Shown: positions 9,707 to 19,521 of the stretch, piece after piece
Layout of the letters: every line of letters begins with the position of its first letter
Numbering within the stretch: the first letter of the stretch is position 1
Origin: an uncultured Ignavibacteriota bacterium
Lineage (GTDB): Bacteria > Bacteroidota > Ignavibacteria > Palsa-1295
Assembly: GCA_903900335.1 (NCBI GenBank)
Contig: CAIUMP010000061.1
Span: 82,660-146,659 of the forward strand
Length of the DNA: 64,000 bases
Reading direction: 5' to 3'
Program-made: the position numbers and the translations under genes
Notes under the pieces: generated by a model
Seen by the model: the letters and a program-made list of their open reading frames with translations, nothing else
Database searches by the model: none
What the model was told of the DNA's origin: nothing

Positions 9707-10824
9707 CCGTCGAGCAAGCCCGCCGCGAATTCCCGCACACATGGACGGATATAGTTTATCTGAACCATGCAGCCGTTGCGCCGTTAAGTTTTCGCGTTCG
9801 TGATGCGGTCGATCGCTACCAAACGCGACGCGCCCTCAAGGGCATTGAACCGTATCCCTGGGCGATGAAAATGGCGCAGGAAACGCGGGAGATGCTCGCG
9901 AACATGATCGGCAGTCGCGCGGATCAGATAGCCTTCGCAATGAATACCAGCGATGGGCTGAATATTCTTGCTCAAGGTCTCGACTGGCGACCGGGGGACA
10001 GGATCCTCATCAACAATCTTGAATTTCCCGCGAATGTCTATCCATTCCTCAATCTTCGAAAGCAAGGAGTTGAGATTGACATGATCCAGGCGGTCGATCA
10101 TAAGATAACCTCAGACCAGATTGCCAAGGCGATTACGGATCGTACAAAGCTCCTCTCGATCAGCCATGTGCAATTCTCTACAGGCGCAAAGGTCAATCTT
10201 ACTGCTCTCGGAAAACTCTGTCGTGAGCAAAACATCCTGTTCGCCGTGGATGCGATTCAATCGCTGCCACACTCCTCCATCGATGTCGAACGCGATAAGA
10301 TAGACTTCCTCTCGTGCGGCTCCCACAAATGGATGATGTCCGCCGAAGGCGCTGCCTTCGTCTTTGCGAGCGACCGCGCTCTGGCGGCCATTGAGCAGCC
10401 TTACCTCGGCTGGACGAGCGTTGACGATCCATTCGATTTTTTGCCGCATCCGGAGCGACTGCGAACCGGTGCCGCCAGATTCGAGAACGGCACCCAGAAT
10501 TACACCGGAATTGCGGCTCTGCATGCGTCGATGAAGTTCTTTCAGGAATTTGGATTCCGCGAGATGGAACGTGCCGTCCTCGACCTTTCGGGCTACCTCA
10601 TCGACCGATTGGAAATGCGCGGGATCGAAGTCGTGACACCCAAGTCAGGAGCAGAACGATCCGGAATCGTATCCTTCATTGTACCAGAAGCTGCCGCAGT
10701 CTTTGAGCGACTAACCTCACAGAATATCATCCTCTCACTGCGTGCGGGTCGCCTGAGAGCAGCACCCCACTTCTACAACACTGAAGAGGAAGTCCGGAAA
10801 TTGTTCGTCGGGCTGTTCGACTAA
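9703..10824 (+). CDS. Class V aminotransferase-like PLP enzyme
   Basis: VYLNHAAVAPLS, FAVDAIQSLPHSSIDVERDKIDFLSCGSHKWMMSAEGAAF, LRAAPHFYNTEEEV; start overlaps kdsB stop (ATGA). Confidence 0.85.
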   Translation: MTVEQARREFPHTWTDIVYLNHAAVAPLSFRVRDAVDRYQTRRALKGIEPYPWAMKMAQETREMLANMIGSRADQIAFAMNTSDGLNILAQGLDWRPGDRILINNLEFPANVYPFLNLRKQGVEIDMIQAVDHKITSDQIAKAITDRTKLLSISHVQFSTGAKVNLTALGKLCREQNILFAVDAIQSLPHSSIDVERDKIDFLSCGSHKWMMSAEGAAFVFASDRALAAIEQPYLGWTSVDDPFDFLPHPERLRTGAARFENGTQNYTGIAALHASMKFFQEFGFREMERAVLDLSGYLIDRLEMRGIEVVTPKSGAERSGIVSFIVPEAAAVFERLTSQNIILSLRAGRLRAAPHFYNTEEEVRKLFVGLFD

Positions 10825-10911
10825 GCAAATGGCAATTTTCTGACCGCACATCCTGTTCTCCCGACTTGCACTTTGGCCCCATGGGCAATTACTCAGCGGC
10901 TTTATTCCTGA

Positions 10912-11931
10912 ATGCTCCAACTCAACCCGACCCAACTCGAAGCCCTTTCGAATGCCTTCCAACATGCGCGGATAGCCGTCGTCGGTGATCTGATGCTGGA
11001 TCGCTACACCTTCGGAAGCGTTTCGCGTATTTCACCCGAAGCGCCGGTGCCCGTACTCGAGATCGAAAGTGAACAGGCCCGCCTGGGCGGAGCGGCGAAT
11101 GTCGGGCATAACATCCTCGGGCTCGGCGCGACACCGCTCATGCTTGGCGTTGTTGGCGATGACACCTCCGGGCTTATCCTCAAAGGAATCTTTACCGATC
11201 TTGGCTTCCCACTCGACGGTATCATTACCGATCCGGACCGGCCCACAACCGTAAAAACGCGCGTCATCGCTGGCAGTCAGCAGATGCTTCGTATGGATCA
11301 CGAGGTGAAGCACGAGATCTCCCGAGAGACCGAGGACAGACTCATCGCCGCGCTTTCCAACAACATCGACGATCTGGATGGGATCATACTGGAAGATTAC
11401 AACAAAGGTGTCGTAACGAAGAGTGTGATCAACCGAGTAATTGCGCTTGGGCGCGAGTTTGGCAAACCTGTCTTCGTCGATCCAAAGGCACAGAATTTCT
11501 TTGAATATCAGCAGTGTACCGTCTTCAAACCGAACAAGAAGGAGGTGGAAGACGCGCTTGGCATGCGATTGAGCGATGAGTCCGACACGACTGCCGCTGG
11601 TCTACGACTGCTCGAAATGCTCAACGCGGATAACATCCTCTTGACTCTCGGCGAAAAAGGAATGATGCTCTTCGAGCGAAATCCGCACGAAGGAGACGAA
11701 CTCTTCGCGATCCCCACGCGTGCCCGCGACGTTGCTGACGTCTCTGGAGCGGGCGATACTGTGATAGCCACGCTCTCCGTCGCTATGGCATGCGGACTAA
11801 GCATCCGAGAAGCCGCAGAGTTAGCCAATCGCGCCGCGGGACTCGTTATCGAAGAATTGGGTATTGTCCCGATCTACCGAGAACAACTCATTCAAGCTGT
11901 GTTGGAAGACATGGCTTCCATGCAGGAATAA
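10912..11931 (+). CDS. rfaE1: D-glycero-beta-D-manno-heptose-7-phosphate kinase (PfkB family)
   Basis: VVGDLMLDRYTFGSVSRISPEAPVPVLEI, GGAANVGHNI, VADVSGAGDTVIATLS. Confidence 0.93.
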   Translation: MLQLNPTQLEALSNAFQHARIAVVGDLMLDRYTFGSVSRISPEAPVPVLEIESEQARLGGAANVGHNILGLGATPLMLGVVGDDTSGLILKGIFTDLGFPLDGIITDPDRPTTVKTRVIAGSQQMLRMDHEVKHEISRETEDRLIAALSNNIDDLDGIILEDYNKGVVTKSVINRVIALGREFGKPVFVDPKAQNFFEYQQCTVFKPNKKEVEDALGMRLSDESDTTAAGLRLLEMLNADNILLTLGEKGMMLFERNPHEGDELFAIPTRARDVADVSGAGDTVIATLSVAMACGLSIREAAELANRAAGLVIEELGIVPIYREQLIQAVLEDMASMQE

Positions 11932-11935
11932 TTTT

Positions 11936-12454
11936 ATGGGTGATACAAGAATCTCATCCGCCCCTGTTTTCTGCTTCCGCGAGGAGGAGGATCGTGTAAA
12001 GCTGCTCTCGTGGAGGAGGGAAATGCGCAACTCTGGAAAGACACTTGTCTTTACCAATGGCGTTTTCGACATTCTTCACGCTGGACACGTATCCTACCTG
12101 CTGGATGCACGGAATCTCGGCGACGCACTTATCATTGGATTGAATTCGGATTCCTCTGTTCGCGAGATCAAAGGCCCCAATCGTCCACTTCAAGAAGAGC
12201 TGGATCGGGCGGACCTGCTTGCGGCCCTTCGAGCCACGGATGCGGTCGTTATTTTCGATGAAACGACTCCTTTCGAGATCGTTAAGTTTCTGATACCCGA
12301 CATCATGGTAAAAGGGGGCGATTACACCCGCGATACTATTGTCGGCGCGGATATCGTCGAAGCGAACGGCGGCAGTGTCACGACTATCAAATTCACCGAA
12401 GGACGCTCGACTTCGGGTATTGTGGAACGTGTCATCGAGCGATACGGCAAGTGA
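11936..12454 (+). CDS. rfaE2: D-glycero-beta-D-manno-heptose 1-phosphate adenylyltransferase
   Basis: VFTNGVFDILHAGHVSYLLDARNLGDALIIGLNSDSSVREIKG (nucleotidyltransferase HxGH), VKGGDYT. In-frame ATG at 11936 preferred over the ORF-track start 11864, which overlaps rfaE1 more. Confidence 0.93.
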   Translation: MGDTRISSAPVFCFREEEDRVKLLSWRREMRNSGKTLVFTNGVFDILHAGHVSYLLDARNLGDALIIGLNSDSSVREIKGPNRPLQEELDRADLLAALRATDAVVIFDETTPFEIVKFLIPDIMVKGGDYTRDTIVGADIVEANGGSVTTIKFTEGRSTSGIVERVIERYGK

Positions 12455-12588
12455 CGCGTTTTACAAGCTTGGAAGCTGGCCAACATCCCGCCGAAATTAG
12501 ATGCGACAGCCCGGTGTTAGGCTCTTTGGATGGATGTCCGTTGCACCATGCACCATGCATCTTTCGTCATTCATCCTTTCCCACACGC

Positions 12589-12665
12589 GGCCTCGTAGTT
12601 CAGTTGGATAGAACATCAGTTTCCTAAACTGGGTGTCGCAGGTTCGAGTCCTGCCGAGGCTACCA
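12589..12665 (+). tRNA. tRNA-Arg(CCT) with encoded CCA
   Basis: Cloverleaf: acceptor GGCCTCG/CGAGGCT (G-T closing), D-stem GTTC/GAAC, anticodon stem TCAGT/ACTGG with loop TTCCTAA, T-arm GCAGG TTCGAGT CCTGC, then A-CCA. Confidence 0.93.
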
Positions 12666-12679
12666 CACTCTCAAAAATA

Positions 12680-13492
12680 GTGCAGTCACGGATGGCGCAA
12701 GACAGTATCACTTTTTCAGGGGATGTGCCTGCGCGTTACGACAAGTATCGCGGTCCAAGTTTCGAACAATTTGCTCTAGATCTTGTCGAACGTTTGCGAT
12801 CGCGGACACTCTCCGACGTTCTGGAGATCGCCTGCGGCACGGGCCGCGTGACGCGATTACTGAGAGCAACTTTGCCAGATACAGTCAGGATCGTCGCTAC
12901 CGATATTAGCGTCGACATGATGGACTTTGCTCAGAATGCCCTCACCGGTGAACGGATCGAATGGCAACGTGCTGACTCTCAATCACTGCCATTTAAAGAT
13001 AGAAGTTTCGATCTGGTCATTTGTCAATTCGGCTACATGTTCGCCGACGACAAACAAAAGGCAATGCAGGAAGCATATCGCGTCCTGAGGCGGGGCGGAT
13101 CATTACTGTTCAATACCTGGGATGCCATTGGCGCAAGCCCCGTTGCCGGTTTACGCACGGCGGTCATCACAGAGTATCTTGGCGGTGCTCTTCCGATCTC
13201 AGACGTTGCGCACTCTATGAGCGAGCCAGGTGACTTGGAGGCTCTCGTTACCTCCGCCGGATTCATCGATGTCTCCGTAGAGAAAGTGACTCGCTTCGAA
13301 GAGCACAAGAATCATCATGCCTCTGCACGCGCTGCGATCTTCGGTGGACCGATCCTCAACCACATACAACGTGCAGATCCCGAGGCACCAGAAGTGATTG
13401 TCAGTTTACTCGCCCAAAAGATCGAGGAGGTCTATGGCCCACACCCACGTGCAGAAATGAGTGCCTTAGTCACACAAGGATGGAAGAAGTGA
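12680..13492 (+). CDS. Class I SAM-dependent methyltransferase
   Basis: VLEIACGTGRVTRLL, DISVDMMDFAQ, LPFKDRSFDLVICQFGYMF, RVLRRGGSLLFNTWD; start may be ATG 12692. Confidence 0.85.
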   Translation: MQSRMAQDSITFSGDVPARYDKYRGPSFEQFALDLVERLRSRTLSDVLEIACGTGRVTRLLRATLPDTVRIVATDISVDMMDFAQNALTGERIEWQRADSQSLPFKDRSFDLVICQFGYMFADDKQKAMQEAYRVLRRGGSLLFNTWDAIGASPVAGLRTAVITEYLGGALPISDVAHSMSEPGDLEALVTSAGFIDVSVEKVTRFEEHKNHHASARAAIFGGPILNHIQRADPEAPEVIVSLLAQKIEEVYGPHPRAEMSALVTQGWKK

Positions 13493-14631
13493 GTACTTCG
13501 CGTTATTCACTGCGAGCGCTGGTCCTCTACTTCTTGCGCCTCGGCACCACCGGCTTCGGTGGGCCGATCGCGCTTGTTGGCTTTATGAACCGCGATCTGG
13601 TGCAGCAACGTGGTTGGTTCACAAACGAAGAGTACGTCAGCGGCCTCGCCTTCTCGCAGCTGGCACCTGGTCCGATGGCAACACAACTTGCAATGTATCT
13701 CGGCTTTCTTCGCGGACGCGTTCTCGGCGCGACGCTCGTAGGCATTGCCTTCATACTTCCCTCATTTATCCTGGTGGTGCTGCTCGGTGCACTGTATGTT
13801 CAGTACGGCCAGCTCACCTGGATCGGTTCCGCGTTTTACGGTGTAGGCGCCGCAGTGATCGCCATTATTCTTCGTTCGTCGTGGAAGCTGACGAAAACGA
13901 CGCTGAAAAAGGATATCACGCTGTGGTCCATCTTTGCTTTCTCGTTTGCGGCGACCGTGCTTGCCGGGACGGAGATGTTGTGGACGTTCGTCGCCGGCGG
14001 AGGAGTGGCGCTGCTGCTCTCCTATATCAACCACGGACGTAAGCGAAAGCAGCAATTAAATATTGTCGTCTTGCCCACACTGCTGTTACAGCTGAATTCT
14101 GTTGCAGAGAATCGATCCTTCCTTGATATTCTCTTCTATTTTCTAAAAGCTGGATTCGTTGTATTTGGCAGCGGTCTTGCTATCGTCCCGTTCCTTCGCG
14201 GCGGGGTTGTCGATGAATACCATTGGCTGACGGCTCGACAATTTATAGATGCGGTCGCCGTTGCGATGATTACGCCTGGGCCTGTTGTCATTACGGTGGC
14301 TTTTATTGGGTACCTTGTTCACGGCTTTGATGGCGCTGCCGCTGCCGCACTTGGGGTATTTGTACCTGTCTATCTGTTTGTGATATTTCTCGCACCAGTG
14401 TTCGAGAAAGTATCAGAGAATGAGCATGTGAAATCATTTGTACGCGGAGTGACGGCAGTAGCAACAGGAGCAATTTCTGGGGCTATCTTACTTCTTGGCA
14501 AGTCCGCGATCACAGATCTTCCAACGACGCTGATTCTGATCGGGAGCGCACTCCTCCTCGTGAAATTCAAAGTAGAAGAGCCATTGCTTATCGCCCTGGC
14601 TGCATGCGCCGGACTGTTGATTAAGCTCTAA
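13480..14631 (+). CDS. Chromate transporter (CHR/ChrA family)
   Basis: LGTTGFGGPIALVGFM, SQLAPGPMATQLAMYLGF; two homologous halves (FVVFGSGLAIVPFL, AVAMITPGPVVITVAFIGY). Confidence 0.88.
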   Translation: MEEVSTSRYSLRALVLYFLRLGTTGFGGPIALVGFMNRDLVQQRGWFTNEEYVSGLAFSQLAPGPMATQLAMYLGFLRGRVLGATLVGIAFILPSFILVVLLGALYVQYGQLTWIGSAFYGVGAAVIAIILRSSWKLTKTTLKKDITLWSIFAFSFAATVLAGTEMLWTFVAGGGVALLLSYINHGRKRKQQLNIVVLPTLLLQLNSVAENRSFLDILFYFLKAGFVVFGSGLAIVPFLRGGVVDEYHWLTARQFIDAVAVAMITPGPVVITVAFIGYLVHGFDGAAAAALGVFVPVYLFVIFLAPVFEKVSENEHVKSFVRGVTAVATGAISGAILLLGKSAITDLPTTLILIGSALLLVKFKVEEPLLIALAACAGLLIKL

Positions 14632-14744
14632 TTACCACCTTTCCGGGCTCTCAAGTGGGTTGGCCCAATCCTTGCCCCTTCGTCTCGTCAATATTACATT
14701 GCGTCGCTAGGATGCAATAGCTACATTGGAACGAGCCAGAAACA

Positions 14745-16346
14745 ATGAATACCCGAATCATCGCATTAGTGTGTCTTCTATTTGCACCTGCGCAATCTGC
14801 GCTTGCGCAACTCACCGGACCAGCAGAGGGGGGGACTGCAACCCTCTCAGTGATTCCCACGAACGTCCATCTGTCGTCGTCACATCCTGCAATTCTCGAT
14901 CCCATTCGTGCTTTGCAACCTGTTGCAAGCATAAGTTCACTTACACTCGCGGACACAGGCAAAGCTCCGGATTCTTCGCGAGCAAAAGTACCCGATTCTT
15001 CCCGCTACAACATGTATGGGCTTCTCCGCAACGATGATCCTGTTTACACCCCCCGCTCACCATGGTACATCCCGGCGATAAAGGTTGTCGGTTCAAACCT
15101 CTTCACTTTTGCTGTTGACAAATTTCTATTGAACTCAGATTTTTCGGTCATCGGACTAAACTCCTGGGCCTATAATATTAAGAACGGATGGGAATGGGAC
15201 CAGGACCGGTTCGGAATGAACTTCTTCTTCCACCCATACACAGGTGCGGCGTATTTCAATGCCGCCAGATCAACAGGCTACACGTTCTGGGAGTCTATAC
15301 CGTTTGCCGCCGGGGGAAGTCTGATGTGGGAATATTTTGGAGAGAACACTCGTCCATCCTATAGTGACTTGATGGAAACGACTATCGCCGGCACGTTCGG
15401 CGGCGAGATTCTATATCGCTTAAGCTCTCAATTACTGGATGACCGCACGAGCGGTGCGGAGCGATTCTTCCGCGAAGCAGGCTCGGCGATCATTGCTCCG
15501 ACACGATTTCTCACACGCCTCATACAGGGGGCACTATGGCGCGACGTGCCAATGCAGATCTACGAGAAGGAGCCGCTCAACGTTACACTCTATGCGGGCA
15601 CCCAATTGGTCAACGATGGTGCAAAGCTGCTCACGGGCCACGCCAACCTCATGGCGAATCTCCAACTCGATTATGGCAACCCATTCGAGAACATTGACCG
15701 TAAACCATTTGATTTCTTTCGTCTGCGTGCCGATCTTAGCTTCGCGGCGGGCAGGAAGATCATTGATAACGTGACCGGCTACGGCATTCTCTATGGTGTC
15801 AACGCTCCCGGTAAGGAAGTCTCGACGCTCGTCGGAGCATTTCAATACTATGACTTCTGGGACAACAGTACATTCGAGCTTGGAACGCTCGGCGTCGGCG
15901 TCGGCGTCATAAATAAGTACCCATTCCTAAAGACGCTTAATCTCTATACGGCACTCCACGTGGCGGTCGTGCCCATTGCAGGTAACAGCTCGATCTATGG
16001 TCCGAATGATACGTCGCAAGTGCGAGACTACAACTATGGCGGTGGACTCGAAGGAAAATTCGAAACGACACTCACCCTTGGGAATGTCGCTACCGCAAGA
16101 CTCATCGCTTATTGTTTTTGGGTGCATACCTATGTCGGCCTTCCTGGCAATAACTTCATCACGATGCTGACTCCGAGGGTAACCTTTGCGATCTACGATC
16201 AGCTCAGCCTCGGATTCGAACAGATGATCTACTTCGGCGACCGTTACCTACGTGATTTGGGAGCCATACACACCGTTCGCACAGAGCAAAAGCTGTTCCT
16301 GATGCTTTACATGGAAGACCCTCAACGATCCGGCCACTATAATTGA
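14745..16346 (+). CDS. DUF3943-like outer-membrane-associated protein
   Basis: Signal peptide; NSWAYNIKNGWEWDQDRFGMNFFFHPYTGAAYFNAARSTGYTFWESIPFAAGGSLMWEYFGE; C-terminal half resembles alternating beta strands. Confidence 0.65.
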   Translation: MNTRIIALVCLLFAPAQSALAQLTGPAEGGTATLSVIPTNVHLSSSHPAILDPIRALQPVASISSLTLADTGKAPDSSRAKVPDSSRYNMYGLLRNDDPVYTPRSPWYIPAIKVVGSNLFTFAVDKFLLNSDFSVIGLNSWAYNIKNGWEWDQDRFGMNFFFHPYTGAAYFNAARSTGYTFWESIPFAAGGSLMWEYFGENTRPSYSDLMETTIAGTFGGEILYRLSSQLLDDRTSGAERFFREAGSAIIAPTRFLTRLIQGALWRDVPMQIYEKEPLNVTLYAGTQLVNDGAKLLTGHANLMANLQLDYGNPFENIDRKPFDFFRLRADLSFAAGRKIIDNVTGYGILYGVNAPGKEVSTLVGAFQYYDFWDNSTFELGTLGVGVGVINKYPFLKTLNLYTALHVAVVPIAGNSSIYGPNDTSQVRDYNYGGGLEGKFETTLTLGNVATARLIAYCFWVHTYVGLPGNNFITMLTPRVTFAIYDQLSLGFEQMIYFGDRYLRDLGAIHTVRTEQKLFLMLYMEDPQRSGHYN

Positions 16347-16414
16347 TTTGGCCTCAACCGTATGATGATCCCTCGAACGCAGCACCATTTTTTACGATCA
16401 ACATCCATTACATA

Positions 16415-16678
16415 ATGAAAAGAACACTACAGTACTTACTCGGCATCGTATTGGTTCTATCGATTGCCCCGCTTCAGGGAATGAGCCAAACACCAGATGA
16501 CAAAGCAGACAAGGTCGAACGTGCACATCGCAAGCACGTTGTCAAGAAAGCAGCAGCGGACACGAAGACTGGTGTGAAGAAGGCCTATCACAAGGTTGTG
16601 AACGCTCCGGGAAAAGCGATCCACAAAGCAAAAGTCAAACACGCGGCCCACGAAAAGGCAGAAGGTGAAACGAAGTAG
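16415..16678 (+). CDS. Small Lys-rich exported protein
   Basis: MKRTLQYLLGIVLVLSIAPLQGMSQTPDDKADKVERAHRKHVVKK...; in frame within ORF 16343..16678. Confidence 0.5.
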   Translation: MKRTLQYLLGIVLVLSIAPLQGMSQTPDDKADKVERAHRKHVVKKAAADTKTGVKKAYHKVVNAPGKAIHKAKVKHAAHEKAEGETK

Positions 16679-16722
16679 CCAGCCACCCGCAGGGCACCAC
16701 CAGGGACCAGCACTTTGCACAG

Positions 16723-16757
16723 AAAGAGAGCGATTGCAATGCAATCGCTCTCTTTTT
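16723..16757 (+). terminator. Rho-independent terminator
   Basis: GAGAGCGATTGC-AAT-GCAATCGCTCTC followed by TTTTT; 12-bp perfect stem. Confidence 0.85.
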
Positions 16758-16808
16758 GCACAGGAACGGAATGGAGCCCCATATTGTGAAGCTCATTTGC
16801 AAATTCGG

Positions 16809-17672
16809 ATGACCCGCGCCCTTTTTCTTCTGCTGCTCCTTCTATCCTCCTCGCAGAGGATCCTTGCTCATCAGTCGATTGATTCGAGTTCACATCGAAT
16901 CGACTCCGCCGCGACTCGTCCTATCGCTGGCTCATCGAGAGTCGGTACCATCTGGCAAGACCTCAAGGAGTCGGCATTCGTGGGTGGTAAGTACGTTCAG
17001 CAACCATTTCACTGGGATTCGCGTGAGTGGGCTATCATCGCCACTGGCGTTGGTATTACGGCCGTCGTTGAACTTGCGGACGACCAGATGGTACGCGACT
17101 TTATGCAGCATAATCAAGGCAGCTTTGGGGACAAGCTTGCTTGGTTTGGGAATAACTTTTATGGCAACGGCATGGCAACTGTGCTTGCCGGAGGTTCGCT
17201 ATACGCTATCGGACTTGAAACAGACAACAATAAGCTTCGCCTGATGGGGCGGCATGTATTTCAGTCCTTTCTCTACGCAGGACTCACTACGACCGCAATC
17301 AAATTCATTGCAGGACGTAACCGGCCGTATTTAAATCAAGGCACGTTCGACTACCGCGGATTTTCCATCGACAACGCATGGAACTCGATGCCATCCGGAC
17401 ATGTGACAGTAGCCACAGCCTTGAGTGAAACGCTCGCCGCCGATATAGACAACCCGTGGGCATCCGCTGCGCTGTACACATTCGCAGGGGCCACGGTCTT
17501 TTCTCGACTCTACTCCGACGAGCACTGGCTGAGCGATACATTCCTCGCAAGCGTCATAGGCACGGCTACGGGCTATTGGGTTGCGCATCAGGACGAACAC
17601 TACGAAGCGAAGCAGACGGGGCTGCTTATAGTACCGGGCCCGACCAACCTCACGTTTCTGTGGTCGTTCTGA
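16809..17672 (+). CDS. PAP2-superfamily phosphatase
   Basis: KFIAGRNRPY...NSMPSGHVTVATALS...SRLYSDEHWLSDTFLASVIG catalytic motifs; start MTRALFLLLLLLSS preferred for its signal peptide. Confidence 0.88.
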   Translation: MTRALFLLLLLLSSSQRILAHQSIDSSSHRIDSAATRPIAGSSRVGTIWQDLKESAFVGGKYVQQPFHWDSREWAIIATGVGITAVVELADDQMVRDFMQHNQGSFGDKLAWFGNNFYGNGMATVLAGGSLYAIGLETDNNKLRLMGRHVFQSFLYAGLTTTAIKFIAGRNRPYLNQGTFDYRGFSIDNAWNSMPSGHVTVATALSETLAADIDNPWASAALYTFAGATVFSRLYSDEHWLSDTFLASVIGTATGYWVAHQDEHYEAKQTGLLIVPGPTNLTFLWSF

Positions 17673-17689
17673 TTCTCCCTGTCCGATGG

Positions 17690-18502
17690 CTAATTGATCG
17701 GGATGGTGATGGTGAGCGGGAATACAGATGATAGCTGGAAGCTCGACTGTTGAAGTGCCCCCTGATCTGCTGCCTTTGTCTCACCTCGTTCGTGCAGATC
17801 AACAGCCCATTTTGCAATGAAGTATCCCACAAAGGCTCCGGCAAATACGTCGGAAGTCCAATGGTAATTCTGACCAACGCGGGCTGCCGCAGTGTAGATC
17901 GCTGGTGCGTACGCTAATATCTTTCCCCACATTGGCTCGATATTCCGCGAGAGCACTGTTGAAAGAATGAATGCGACGGTCGTGTGCCCACTTGGGAACG
18001 AGTGATAATCGTCACCGAAACTGAAGAGCTTGAATGGTGAAAATGATTGTGCACTGTCCGATACGTTGGGTCGCGATCTTCCAACGATCACTTTTGCGGC
18101 AAACACAACCGCAGCTCCGTAAAGAGAGGCCTGGCCAATCTCATACGCGATCTTTCTGGCCTTCATATCATTCGCTATAAGCGAATACGCGGCGAAGGCA
18201 CCGAAGAAGATGGGAGGAGAATAGATCTCGCCATACATTCTGCCCGGTTCCAATGCATTGAAATACTTACCATTGGTTGCGAGCACATCTTTGCGAACGG
18301 TGACATCGGCTTGTAGCGCGAACAGCGTACCAACGCCTACCAGACCGACATTCAGCCAATCCTGAGTCTGCCAGTTAAAAGGTGTCGAAGCAAAAGAGCC
18401 CGTCTCGTGCCAGAATTGCGGGAAATCGTACTTTAGTTGTGCAGAGACAGGCGAGACGGAAATAAACAGGAAGAGCGCAGGGAGCAGGAATGTTCGACGC
18501 AT
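17690..18502 (-). CDS. PAP2-superfamily phosphatase
   Basis: KVIVGRSRPN...SFPSGHTTVAFILS...ARVGQNYHWTSDVFAGAFVG; start MRRTFLLPALFLFISVSPVSAQ (rc of 18500-18502). Confidence 0.88.
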   Translation of the reverse strand: MRRTFLLPALFLFISVSPVSAQLKYDFPQFWHETGSFASTPFNWQTQDWLNVGLVGVGTLFALQADVTVRKDVLATNGKYFNALEPGRMYGEIYSPPIFFGAFAAYSLIANDMKARKIAYEIGQASLYGAAVVFAAKVIVGRSRPNVSDSAQSFSPFKLFSFGDDYHSFPSGHTTVAFILSTVLSRNIEPMWGKILAYAPAIYTAAARVGQNYHWTSDVFAGAFVGYFIAKWAVDLHERGETKAADQGALQQSSFQLSSVFPLTITIPIN

Positions 18503-18587
18503 GATGTTTGGTGTTATTACTGAGACTGAGTTTGGCATTGGGGCAACAAACGTGCCATGCCAAACCCCGTCCGCACCACACACCATG

Positions 18588-19463
18588 CTATGTGGCGATC
18601 AATCCTCTTAATAGCTTAAGATTGACGTAATCCTCGGTCATCTCCTCATCTTTGGGAGTTTCGAGGATCTTCGGGATATTCTTGAATCGCTTGTCATTCA
18701 TCAGCAAGCGAAAGGCTTCTATTCCGATCTCACCTTCACCAATTTGCTCATGTCGATCCACGCGGCTCGCGAGTCCTTTCTTCGAATCGTTGGTGTGAAC
18801 ACAGACGAGTTTGTCAAAGCCAATCCGCTTTTCAAATTCCTTGAATGTCGTGTCCCATGTTTCGGCGGTGCGGATGTCATACCCAGCCGCAAACATGTGG
18901 CATGTATCGAGGCACACTGACACGCGCTCGGGTTGCGTGACTTTGTTGATGATCTCCTCGAGATGTTCGAAGCGGCATCCGATCGATGCTCCCTGGCCTG
19001 CTGTGATTTCGATCACCGGCTTGGTTGCGAACCCCTCCGATCGCTCATGCACCCAGTCGAGTCCCTTCACCACATTCGCAACGCCCTCCTCTTCGCCAAT
19101 ACCAACGTGCGAACCCGGATGAAAGACAAGATACTCGATACCAAGTTGATCGGCCCGCTCCAACTCTTTCAAAAAGCTATTGCGCGATTTCTCCTCTGTT
19201 TCTGGATTTGATGAGGCGAGATTCAGAAGGTAGCACGCATGAGCCACAAGCGGCCCAGATCTCTTCCAAAGTTTTCGCCGCTCCGTGAACTCCGCGATCT
19301 CTTCAACAGTCAACTTCTTCGGCGCAAACCACTGCCGGTTGCTTTTGACGAATAGTTGGAAGGTATTGATACCAAGCTTATCTGCGCGATCGAACGCCGT
19401 CGAGAGACCACCGGTGGTGGAGACGTGCGCACCGAGGAGTGGTTCGTGAGTTTGCTTTGCCAT
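18588..19463 (-). CDS. nfo: Deoxyribonuclease IV (AP endonuclease, type IV)
   Basis: LLGAHVSTTGGLSTAFDRA, YLVFHPGSHVG, VCLDTCHMFAAGYDIR, CVHTNDSKKGLASRVDRHEQIGEGEIG; MAKQ start preferred. Confidence 0.95.
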   Translation of the reverse strand: MAKQTHEPLLGAHVSTTGGLSTAFDRADKLGINTFQLFVKSNRQWFAPKKLTVEEIAEFTERRKLWKRSGPLVAHACYLLNLASSNPETEEKSRNSFLKELERADQLGIEYLVFHPGSHVGIGEEEGVANVVKGLDWVHERSEGFATKPVIEITAGQGASIGCRFEHLEEIINKVTQPERVSVCLDTCHMFAAGYDIRTAETWDTTFKEFEKRIGFDKLVCVHTNDSKKGLASRVDRHEQIGEGEIGIEAFRLLMNDKRFKNIPKILETPKDEEMTEDYVNLKLLRGLIAT

Positions 19464-19465
19464 AT

Positions 19466-19500
19466 AAAAGAATGGCCGCAATCCAGAGGAGTGCGGCCAT
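19466..19500 (-). terminator. Probable intrinsic terminator of the upstream cyclophilin gene (minus strand)
   Basis: Minus strand ATGGCCGCA-...-TGCGGCCAT then TCTTTT. Confidence 0.7.
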
Positions 19501-19521
19501 AATAGGATCGATTAGAAAGAA

